A stretch of DNA of 64,000 nucleotides, taken from contig NZ_CP021431.1 in the NCBI RefSeq assembly GCF_002158905.1, forward strand, positions 1-64,000. The letters are read 5' to 3'. This DNA comes from Yoonia vestfoldensis. GTDB lineage: Bacteria > Pseudomonadota > Alphaproteobacteria > Rhodobacterales > Rhodobacteraceae. Position numbers and translations under genes: made by a program. Below, one piece after another: positions 8,218 through 15,564 of the stretch (position 1 is the first letter of the stretch; each line of letters opens with the position of its first letter). The notes under the pieces are model-generated. The model had not been told where the DNA came from and did not search any database. It worked only from the letters and a program-made list of their open reading frames with translations.

Positions 8218-10001
8218 TGGCGGAGCATTTAGCTACCAGAGTTGTAAAGAACGTGGCTTTTGCTGGCCTGCTTTTTGGGTTTGGAGCGTGGGGTCTGAGT
8301 ACGTTCACGGAGACGTCGGTCTTAAGCCTTTTCAGTGGCTTGCAGAAATCAAACGAAGTATCGCCCATTCAAGATGATACCGGACTGATGCGCGCTGATG
8401 GTTATATCGGGGAACAAGACGATACCCTTGATACGGCTGGGCGGAACGTCGCAGCGCGAATAGATGCTGCGCAAGATAGCTCCGCCCAAAACAGTGACAG
8501 TGTCGCTGCGAGTGAAAACCAGAGCACAGGGCCTGTCCTCGAGACGACCAATTTCGACGACCCATTGTTGGCTATATTGTCCGACGAGAGTGGTCCGGCG
8601 CCGCAGCAAAACGATCCAGCAGCTTCGGTGCGCCAGCCCCTTGAGGTATCTCCGGAATTTGAAGCTATGCTGGAGCGACAGCGTCGCGAAGATGAATGGC
8701 GCGCAGAGCGTGCACGTCAGGCGGCGGTCGCGCCTTTGACGCAAAGCCGCTACACGGTTGCGGAGTTGAGAGAGCGACAGCGCGAGATCAGACAGCGTCG
8801 TCAGGATGAAGACGCCACCCGCAGCCGTGCCTCACAAGACGCGCAAGCGGCACAAGATCAAAGCATTGTGCCAACGGGACATGTTCTTGCCGCTGGAACG
8901 GTGATTTCGGCCACATTGATAGACAATCTTGACAGTGAGTTGCCTGGCCTTGTGCGCGCGTGGGTCAGCAATGATGTCTGGGACAGCGATACAATGCGAA
9001 CTGTTGTGATCCCGCGCGGATCGCAGCTGCTTGGGGAATATTCCAGTACATCGGGTGCCGGCCAAAGACGGCTGGAGTTGACGTGGACACGCGTGCGTTT
9101 GCCGGACGGCCGCACGGTGGATCTCGATAGCGCTCTGGGTCTAGACGAAAGCGGACGGGTCGGGATTGAAGGACAGCGACGCAATGGCTTCCTGACGGCC
9201 GTTTTCCAGACTGCGCTTTTGAATATGGCCGGAAGTATTGGAAACAGCAGCTCCTCGAGCGATGCCGCCACATTGGCCCAGGCGGCTCAAATGGCGATGG
9301 GGCAGGGTGTCAGCCAGGTGGGCACTCAATACATCAACGACCGCCTCACGCGTGGGACAGTGTTTCGCGTGAAAGCCGGTGAACGGATCAACGTTCAGAT
9401 CACTCGCGATTTCCTGTTTCCTGACGCTTATCAGCGACAGGGCTTTTTTCAGGAGCGCAGTGGCGCGGCGCAGTCGCAAATTGTGCCAGCAAGTTTAGAG
9501 GCAGGGAATGCCGGGTATGTGCCATACGATCGCGCACTATACGGTGACTGGGGTGATCTTGACGGAGATTGCCGCAATACGCGTCACGAGATGCTTCAAA
9601 TGCTCTCCACAGGCAACACGCAGTTGACATCTGACGGCTGCGCCGTGGCCTCTGGACGCTGGCTTGATCCCTACACAGGGCAGATATTCACCCGTGCGTC
9701 CGAACTCGATATTGACCACCTCGTACCACTGGCCTGGGCACATGCGCGCGGTGGCTATGGGTGGGATGGTGCTACGCGGGCGAAGTTTGCGAACGATCCC
9801 GTCAATCTCTTTGCTGTTGACGCCACCACAAACCGGGTGAAAGGCGCGCGCGGCCCCAATGAATGGTTGCCGCCCGATGCGAGTTTCCACTGTCAGTACA
9901 TTCTTCGCTTCGACCGTGTCGTTCAAACATATGATTTGACATATGAGGCTGACGAGGGTGCCGCGATTGACGCGCTGAGGGTTCGCTCGTGCGGGGCCTG
10001 A
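8217..10001 (+). CDS. trbI: VirB10/TrbI channel protein fused to a C-terminal HNH nuclease (DUF1524-like)
   Basis: A continuous 594-residue frame with two parts. Residues 1-415 are VirB10/TrbI: a membrane helix near 14-34, a long Gln/Arg/Glu-rich periplasmic linker, then the barrel domain with typical phrases such as LAAGTVISATLIDNL, VIPRGSQLLGEY and FRVKAGERINVQITRDF. Ordinary TrbI proteins end soon after this point. Here residues 433-594 add a domain matching the DUF1524/GmrSD C-terminal HNH family: GDCRNTRHEML, a DPYTG motif, the catalytic-type ELDIDHLVPLAWA (Asp500-His501), FANDPVNLFAVD, NRVKGARGPNEWLPP and a late Cys. VirB10 C termini face the periplasm or outer membrane, so the nuclease should sit outside the cytoplasm. 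Its role is unknown. The fusion is directly visible. Confidence 0.93.
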   Translation: MAEHLATRVVKNVAFAGLLFGFGAWGLSTFTETSVLSLFSGLQKSNEVSPIQDDTGLMRADGYIGEQDDTLDTAGRNVAARIDAAQDSSAQNSDSVAASENQSTGPVLETTNFDDPLLAILSDESGPAPQQNDPAASVRQPLEVSPEFEAMLERQRREDEWRAERARQAAVAPLTQSRYTVAELRERQREIRQRRQDEDATRSRASQDAQAAQDQSIVPTGHVLAAGTVISATLIDNLDSELPGLVRAWVSNDVWDSDTMRTVVIPRGSQLLGEYSSTSGAGQRRLELTWTRVRLPDGRTVDLDSALGLDESGRVGIEGQRRNGFLTAVFQTALLNMAGSIGNSSSSSDAATLAQAAQMAMGQGVSQVGTQYINDRLTRGTVFRVKAGERINVQITRDFLFPDAYQRQGFFQERSGAAQSQIVPASLEAGNAGYVPYDRALYGDWGDLDGDCRNTRHEMLQMLSTGNTQLTSDGCAVASGRWLDPYTGQIFTRASELDIDHLVPLAWAHARGGYGWDGATRAKFANDPVNLFAVDATTNRVKGARGPNEWLPPDASFHCQYILRFDRVVQTYDLTYEADEGAAIDALRVRSCGA

Positions 10002-11362
10002 TCGGCCATCTGCAGGGTCGGTGGACTGCGGCACTTGTTGGCATCTGCCTGCTCGTGCCCGGTGTCGTGCTGTCATGCACGACCAATGACGTGTTGGATC
10101 TGATCGGAAGTGTGGAAGCGCCGCAGGGATACAATCAGGTCTATAGCGGTGTGCAGGTGATGCCACCTGCACCGATCACGACGATGACGGTGCGAGAGGT
10201 GTTGGCGTGGCAACGGGAAGCCTCAAGGACGGCCGTATCGTCGGCCGCAGGACGATATCAGGTTATTCGCGCGACATTGGAAGGCCAAGTGACGCGTGGT
10301 GTTGTTTCTCTCGACGACCGCTTTGACGAACGCACACAGGACCGTATAGGCCGCTCTCTCCTGGCGGAGACCGGATATCGCAGCGGGTCTACTGATCCAG
10401 CGGTAGCCAATCGTATTTCAGGCGTATGGGCCGCACTGCCACGTGTGTCCGGCCCGGGGCGTGGGGCGTCCACATATGAGGGTGTGGCGGGAAACCACGC
10501 GCTTCTGACGGCCGAGAGCTATGAAGCTTTCCTCGCCTGTGAAATTGGCCTTGAGGACGTCGATCGCCTTGCCTCTCTCGCACGTGTGGCAATCGATATT
10601 GGGCTTGGGATTGAGCAAACTCTCGAAGCCATCAAACTTGCGGCCGAGCGTACAGCGGATGCGTTTAAGGATTATGCGCTGTGGCTTCTGTGGGCGCTTT
10701 TTGCGGTGCAAATCGTCATGACGGTTGGCCGGCTGCTGATGGCGGGCGAAAGTTTAGAAACGCTGCTGACAAGCTTTGTGTTTCTTTTGCCAATGGTGGT
10801 TTTGCTCTACGTGATCATTGCGAATTTCGGGCCGGTGATGAGATGGGTCAGTCTGGCTGCCACCGGTATTTCCAATGATACGTTGGGGTTGGAAGATTAC
10901 GCCTTGCCGACGCTGGTTCGGGACAGAATGATCTTGTTCATCCGCAACATTGAAGCAGGGATCGCAATGGATAAGGCCGTGCTCGGCCTCGTCATCGGAT
11001 TTACGCTGCTAAGCGTTCTTGTGCTTGCCGTCCAAGTTGCTGTGATCCTGTTCTATTATGCAAAGTCGCTCATCGTCTTGGCATCAACATCGATACTTCT
11101 TGCGACCGGTGCTTTGCATGGGACGCGCGGTATTGCCTTCGCGGTTCTGTCCCGGTTTTTAGGCGTGTTTCTGCAGCTGATCGTGCTGAACTTACTCATG
11201 TATATGTCGCTGGATCTGATGAAGGGGTTCAGTGCAGAGGCAGAAGTTATAGCGCGCAGCTCTTTGGCGCTTTCGATCGATGTGATCGTCCTGATCCTTA
11301 TGATTTCGGTTCCCATGAGCATTACGCGATTGGCAGTAATTCGAGGAGAAAGTTTCGCATGA
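9989..11362 (+). CDS. Lysozyme-like domain fused to a VirB6/TrbL-like membrane protein
   Basis: The GTG start lies inside the end of trbI. A hydrophobic leader (about 12-29) is followed by a domain of about 150 residues resembling lambda-R-type lytic transglycosylases: a Glu in GSVEAPQGYNQVYSG, then TTMTVREVLAWQ, SSAAGRYQVI, FDERTQDRIGRSLL and VWAALPRVSGPGRG. From about 225 onward the protein is a multi-pass membrane protein with at least five hydrophobic segments, resembling TrbL/VirB6. This suggests a wall-cutting enzyme tethered to an inner-membrane channel component. The next gene encodes a related lysozyme without the membrane part. The fold assignment is by eye and the catalytic Glu is inferred. 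Confidence 0.75.
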   Translation: MRGLIGHLQGRWTAALVGICLLVPGVVLSCTTNDVLDLIGSVEAPQGYNQVYSGVQVMPPAPITTMTVREVLAWQREASRTAVSSAAGRYQVIRATLEGQVTRGVVSLDDRFDERTQDRIGRSLLAETGYRSGSTDPAVANRISGVWAALPRVSGPGRGASTYEGVAGNHALLTAESYEAFLACEIGLEDVDRLASLARVAIDIGLGIEQTLEAIKLAAERTADAFKDYALWLLWALFAVQIVMTVGRLLMAGESLETLLTSFVFLLPMVVLLYVIIANFGPVMRWVSLAATGISNDTLGLEDYALPTLVRDRMILFIRNIEAGIAMDKAVLGLVIGFTLLSVLVLAVQVAVILFYYAKSLIVLASTSILLATGALHGTRGIAFAVLSRFLGVFLQLIVLNLLMYMSLDLMKGFSAEAEVIARSSLALSIDVIVLILMISVPMSITRLAVIRGESFA

Positions 11363-12048
11363 AGCTTTTTTTGAAAACTGTAGCTTTGAGCGCTGTGCTT
11401 GGCACGGTGTCAGCAGGGGCAGTGGTAGCCAATAATGTGACGGCCAGCCCGGAACAGGTTCGTTCGTTCATTCGCCATCACGAGGCTACAAGTAACTACG
11501 ATCGCTATTATGCCGGCATCCCGACAAGTCCCCCCCGCCCGCTGACACAGATGACCGTCGGCGAAGTCATGGCGTGGCAAGACTCGTTGCGCAATGTGCG
11601 CTCGACAGCTGTCGGTGCTTATCAAATTATCAAGAACACATTGAGAATGTTGGTCCGTGACAACGGCATCGATCGCAACGCGCTCTTTGACAAGACCATG
11701 CAAGATCACCTTGCTGATCTTCTGCTGGCTGAATGCGAAGCACAGCGTCGGAGCGTCACGGCTTATGGCAATTGCATTGCCAGGATCTGGGCGGCGTTTC
11801 CGCTACTGTCTGGGCCCGAGCAAGGGAAGTCCGTCTATCATGGCATCGCAGGCAATCGTGCTTTGACCACGCCACAGAATGTTGTGGCCATGCTTGGTGG
11901 TGATGGCGGCATTCTAACGCCGCTGCCAGATGGCGGAGCTTCCGTCCTGACCTATCGCGAACGTGTTGCGCATTTTCGAGAGAAACTGGAATCCGAGCGC
12001 CGCGAAGCGGGCGCCTTGGTGTGGAACAACACGCCCTATTCAAACTGA
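11359..12048 (+). CDS. Secreted lysozyme-like protein (VirB1-type role)
   Basis: A 229-residue protein with a signal peptide (about 1-24) and one lysozyme-like domain closely related to the first half of the upstream fusion protein. Shared landmarks are a Glu followed by Y..YY.G (RHHEATSNYDRYYAG), LTQMTVGEVMAWQ, STAVGAYQIIKNTL, FDKTMQDHLADLLLAEC and IWAAFPLLSGPEQG. It probably opens the peptidoglycan for the transfer channel, the job VirB1 does in other systems. The ATG overlaps the previous stop. The two enzymes look like products of gene duplication within the operon. Confidence 0.8.
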   Translation: MKLFLKTVALSAVLGTVSAGAVVANNVTASPEQVRSFIRHHEATSNYDRYYAGIPTSPPRPLTQMTVGEVMAWQDSLRNVRSTAVGAYQIIKNTLRMLVRDNGIDRNALFDKTMQDHLADLLLAECEAQRRSVTAYGNCIARIWAAFPLLSGPEQGKSVYHGIAGNRALTTPQNVVAMLGGDGGILTPLPDGGASVLTYRERVAHFREKLESERREAGALVWNNTPYSN

Positions 12049-12066
12049 AACACGAAAGGACAAATT

Positions 12067-12285
12067 ATGACGTACAACATCCGCATCGCCATTGGCTTGG
12101 TCTTCATGTTCCTGGGGGGCACAATAGCCGGCTATCAGCTGCATTCCGTTATTGAAGATCCCATCATCGCAGAGCGCGAAGCTGCGTACCGCGCGTTTCA
12201 GGAAGAATTACGCCTATCGCTTGAGGGCCTTGAAGCTGAGAAAAATACTGGCCGTGGCGTGCAGGAAATCTTGGGACTTCGCTGA
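12067..12285 (+). CDS. Small membrane-anchored protein sharing its C terminus with TrbJ
   Basis: A 72-residue protein with one N-terminal membrane helix (about 8-27) and a charged helical tail, preceded by a good GAAAGGA ribosome site. Its end (EAEKNTGRGVQEILGLR) closely matches the last residues of TrbJ (EAERDTGRGVQEILGLR plus P). Its position after the mating-pair genes and its single helix recall TrbK, the entry-exclusion lipoprotein, but no lipobox is visible. The shared tail suggests that both proteins dock on the same partner, or that one arose from the other. Confidence 0.75.
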   Translation: MTYNIRIAIGLVFMFLGGTIAGYQLHSVIEDPIIAEREAAYRAFQEELRLSLEGLEAEKNTGRGVQEILGLR

Positions 12286-12328
12286 AAAGCCGCTGCGCTT
12301 TTAGCCAATCGAGGAGCATCCCCACCTG

Positions 12329-13495
12329 ATGCACATTTTCAAGAACAGTTCTGTCAGATTGCTTTTTGCGGGCTTGATAAGTGCTGCATTTGTGAGTGCG
12401 GGCTTCTTCGGCACTGGCATTGAGTTTGCCTGGGCCGTTCTACCTCTGATCTTTGCGTTGTGCTGTAAAACACGGCTGTTTCGCGCTGTTTGGACTATAC
12501 CCTATTTTTTGGGTATTGGAGTGATTGCCGGATGGGGCCTGGTGTCGATGGGAAGCCCCATCGCATTAGTCACCTTGCTGATGTTGGCCCTGAGTGTGGC
12601 TCTGACGTGCTTGCTGGTATTCGCCGGCACTGCAGTCGGATTGCTGGTTCTTGCTTTCGTCCCATTTCTCCCAGGACATCCGTTTCTCGCCCTTGGCACT
12701 ATCGCTCCGAACGGCGGGTTCACTGCGATTATGTTTGCGTTCATCTTTGTATTTGTGTTGGAAAAACTGTCGAGGTTCAGCAAGGGAGTTGCAATTACGG
12801 GCATCGTCGTTTGTGCAGCCTTGCTATGGAACTTGGAGGCCGGCTGGAAGTACGCTGCCGGGTTCTGGATCTATCAATTGGCGGCTGAAGATGTTGTTTC
12901 TACTCCGCAATGGGTGGAAGTGCCGGTCTCATATGTACCTGACGTATCTGATCGTCTGCGCAGCGAAATGCTCCGTTCAGCGATGGAGCCAAATGGGGTC
13001 TACATTACCGGTGAGAACATTGTCCGCAGTTCGGATCGGCTGGCTTTGCAGTCATGGTGCGCATTTGCGCAGAGCAATAATGTGGCGGTGTTTCTTGGTG
13101 TGCAAGAGGTGGAAACAGGACGCGCCACCGTTGTACTCGTACAGCCAGACGGGGAATGTACGGGTTCAAACGTTGTCTATGCGGCATGGATTGGTATTCC
13201 CGAGATTACCGGTTCTTGGACGCCTTTTACGCCTGTGGCAATAGATCCGCAGGATCAGGTCGCACAGACGCGTTGGCTGGCTTGCTTTGAAGGGTTTTCT
13301 TTGGCCGCCTGGCTGAAGACCGCCCTTGATCGCCCGCGGTCGGTTATCATTGTCTCAAACGACTACTGGACCGAGCCGCTACCGGTTTCAAATCTGAGAC
13401 GAAAAGTCAGCCGCAACTTTGAGCGGCTTTTTGCGCTTGACGTGTACCATGCAGATGCCGGTCGTAATCTCCTTAAATTAGGGGAAAAATCGTGA
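12329..13495 (+). CDS. traB: TraB-like conjugal transfer protein (nitrilase-fold domain)
   Basis: A 388-residue protein with about six N-terminal hydrophobic segments (about 8-185) followed by a soluble domain resembling the carbon-nitrogen hydrolase fold, as in Ti-plasmid TraB. Visible landmarks are GENIVRSSDRLA, NVAVFLGVQEVE, RWLACFEGFS (possible nucleophilic Cys), VIIVSNDYWTEP and NLRRKVSRNFERLFA. It starts after a GAGGAG ribosome site and overlaps traF. In Ti plasmids traB sits with traF and traA near oriT; here traB and traF are joined to the trb operon instead. Confidence 0.78.
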   Translation: MHIFKNSSVRLLFAGLISAAFVSAGFFGTGIEFAWAVLPLIFALCCKTRLFRAVWTIPYFLGIGVIAGWGLVSMGSPIALVTLLMLALSVALTCLLVFAGTAVGLLVLAFVPFLPGHPFLALGTIAPNGGFTAIMFAFIFVFVLEKLSRFSKGVAITGIVVCAALLWNLEAGWKYAAGFWIYQLAAEDVVSTPQWVEVPVSYVPDVSDRLRSEMLRSAMEPNGVYITGENIVRSSDRLALQSWCAFAQSNNVAVFLGVQEVETGRATVVLVQPDGECTGSNVVYAAWIGIPEITGSWTPFTPVAIDPQDQVAQTRWLACFEGFSLAAWLKTALDRPRSVIIVSNDYWTEPLPVSNLRRKVSRNFERLFALDVYHADAGRNLLKLGEKS

Positions 13496-13905
13496 TTGCA
13501 GATCGCAAAATTCCTGTCTGGGTGAAGCTAAGTATGGGGCTCATGGTGGGTCTGTTGGTGGTACAGGCATTGCCGCGTCAGAACGTCATCACCATCAACC
13601 TGACGGAATCCTCGCCCATCGGCGTCTACATCCGCGCAACAGAGACCTCGGCTGAATATGTGACCCTCTGCCTGCGCCAAGATCACGCTGTGTTCGCGTT
13701 TTATGAAGGCATCTGCCATCCGGGCGCTATGGAAAAAGGGCGGTTGATAAAGCGTATTTCCGATCGTCGGGACGACGGGACACTCATCGTTGAAGGCATT
13801 GGTCCACTTGCGATTGACAGTGATCTCTTGGGACCTGTGTTGCCGACGCAGATTGATCGGTGGTGGAACCCACTGTTGACTTTAGGAGGACGGATCCATG
13901 ATTAA
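13492..13905 (+). CDS. traF: TraF-like pilin-maturation peptidase
   Basis: A 137-residue S26-type serine peptidase homologue; TraF cleaves and circularises the pilin in RP4. It has one N-terminal membrane helix (about 11-26), the Ser motif SSPIGVYIR (about 40-48) and a Lys in GRLIKRISD. It is shorter than typical TraF proteins (about 170-190), because the region between Ser and Lys and the C-terminal part are compressed. The GTG start follows AGGGGA and overlaps the traB stop. The gene lies next to traB in the usual Ti-type pairing, but in the order traB-traF. Confidence 0.8.
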   Translation: MIADRKIPVWVKLSMGLMVGLLVVQALPRQNVITINLTESSPIGVYIRATETSAEYVTLCLRQDHAVFAFYEGICHPGAMEKGRLIKRISDRRDDGTLIVEGIGPLAIDSDLLGPVLPTQIDRWWNPLLTLGGRIHD

Positions 13906-15109
13906 ACTCAGCGGGCATCATGTCGATACAGCAATGCCTGAGGCTCAAGCAGCCCTTGAGGCCGCGTATCGGGCGCGTACGCGCCCTGAATGTACTTGCG
14001 TGAACCCGTCACAACCAATGTACATCGCCAAAATAGGGGACAAGTATTTCGTGAAGCGGATGCCCGGCACGGGCGATGCTCATGCGCCGGATTGTCAATC
14101 GTTCGAGGCTCCGGAGCATCTTTCGGGGTTGGCGGAGTTGAATGGCACCGCCATTCAGGAATCTGCCGATGACGGCACCACCCTTTTGAAGCTTGATTTT
14201 GCGTTGACGAAACGTGGCAAGCAAGCGGCTCCGCCGCCTGCCAGCGGAGGAAAGGCCACAGAGGCCGTGAGCAACCCCAAGAAGATGGGCCTGAGCGCTC
14301 TGCTGCACTTCCTGTGGCATGAAGGCGAGCTGACTAAATGGGTGCCGGCGATGGAAGACAAGCGCAAATGGGGTGTGGTGCGCAGCGCGCTGCGCCGTGC
14401 GGCATCGTCGAAAACAGCGAAGGGCCTGTCGTTGCCTGATGTGCTGTTCATTCCTGAGCCGTTCAGAGTTGATAGGTCTGACGCCTTGCAAGAGGCTCGG
14501 AAGCGCAAATTTGACCAGATCGCGCGTATGGGCGGAACGGGAACGTCGCTGGGGATTCTCATCGCTGAATATAAGTCGCATTCGCCTTCTGCGTTTGGAT
14601 CAAAGTTCAGCTTCAAGCATTTGCCAGATTGCTATTTCTTTGCCGATGCCGATCTGACGAAGCGCTTCGATCGCATTTTTGAAGACGATCTCGTCTTGGC
14701 TGAAATGACAGACGATTCACATTTTATCGTTATTGCCACGTTCAGCATTGCGCGGGCCGGGTATCCGACCCTGCAAACGATCGGGGGGATGTTGGTGACC
14801 AAAGAGTTTTTGCCGTTCGAGACGATGAAGGAAGCCGAGCTATTGAAGACATTGGTTCGCGACGGCCGGCGCTTCATCAAGCAGCTCCGCTATAACCTGA
14901 AGCCGCAAGCCACGGTCGCGTCTGTGGTTTTAAGCGATACCGACAAGCCGGTTGCCGCCTTCATATCACCGCCGGGTGCGGCTCCCGACGAAGTCAGCGC
15001 CATCATCAGTTTGATCGATGAGGCAGGCTATCCGTACTGGGTATGGGCTGATGAAGTGCGCATGCCAGCGTTACCACCCAGAAAAGCGGCATTTGAGGCG
15101 CGCAAGTGA
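13898..15109 (+). CDS. DUF1173-family protein
   Basis: A 403-residue protein of a family found on conjugative alphaproteobacterial plasmids; its biochemical role is unknown. The N terminus contains a probable metal-binding cluster (RPECTCVNP, then KRMPGTGDAHAPDC). The middle is strongly basic and helical (SALLHFLWHEGELTKW), and the C-terminal part has alternating beta-strand-like segments. A GGAGG ribosome site lies eight bases before the ATG, and the start overlaps traF. Its place between pilus maturation and the coupling protein suggests a role in DNA processing or transfer, but this is contextual only. Confidence 0.8.
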   Translation: MIKLSGHHVDTAMPEAQAALEAAYRARTRPECTCVNPSQPMYIAKIGDKYFVKRMPGTGDAHAPDCQSFEAPEHLSGLAELNGTAIQESADDGTTLLKLDFALTKRGKQAAPPPASGGKATEAVSNPKKMGLSALLHFLWHEGELTKWVPAMEDKRKWGVVRSALRRAASSKTAKGLSLPDVLFIPEPFRVDRSDALQEARKRKFDQIARMGGTGTSLGILIAEYKSHSPSAFGSKFSFKHLPDCYFFADADLTKRFDRIFEDDLVLAEMTDDSHFIVIATFSIARAGYPTLQTIGGMLVTKEFLPFETMKEAELLKTLVRDGRRFIKQLRYNLKPQATVASVVLSDTDKPVAAFISPPGAAPDEVSAIISLIDEAGYPYWVWADEVRMPALPPRKAAFEARK

Positions 15110-15531
15110 TGTCGAAATCAGCTGAGAACCTTCAAAAAATGCGCGATGAGGTGGCCCGCATTATCAAGCGCGAAGAGGCCCGGTTGATACGCACAGCGCG
15201 CAATGCCGGGTACTTTGATCGCCAAGTTAAAACGCCTGAACTCGAACAATTGATCAAACAGGGATTAGAGGCATTGCCTCTCAAGTTTTCGCAACTTCAC
15301 AAGCTAGAGGATAAGATCGCAATGGCCGAAAACAAAATTTCGACTGAAGAGCGCAAGCTGGATGCGCGTCGCAAGATCCTGCTTGGTGCGTTTTTAATGG
15401 CACAAGTGAAGCATCGGCCTGAGCAGTTTGACTGGATTCCAAAAGAGCTGGAAAAATTCCTCGACACCCATACCAGCGAGAAGATTGCAGCATCAAACAA
15501 GGAAGTCCTCGCGGATTGGCTCAAGAGCTGA
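15109..15531 (+). CDS. TraC/TraD-like mobilization accessory protein
   Basis: A 140-residue, highly charged helical protein. Its first half (KREEARLIRTARNAGYFD) resembles the Ti-type TraC relaxosome accessory proteins. Its second half (EERKLDARRKILLGAFLMAQ) resembles TraD mobilization proteins. In Ti plasmids traC, traD and traG are neighbours, and here the gene immediately precedes traG, so it could be a merged TraC/TraD. The ATG overlaps the preceding stop in a TGATG junction. The assignment rests on short motifs and position. Confidence 0.6.
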   Translation: MSKSAENLQKMRDEVARIIKREEARLIRTARNAGYFDRQVKTPELEQLIKQGLEALPLKFSQLHKLEDKIAMAENKISTEERKLDARRKILLGAFLMAQVKHRPEQFDWIPKELEKFLDTHTSEKIAASNKEVLADWLKS

Positions 15532-15564
15532 TCCGGCGACGCCGCAAAAAGTGAGAATATCAAA

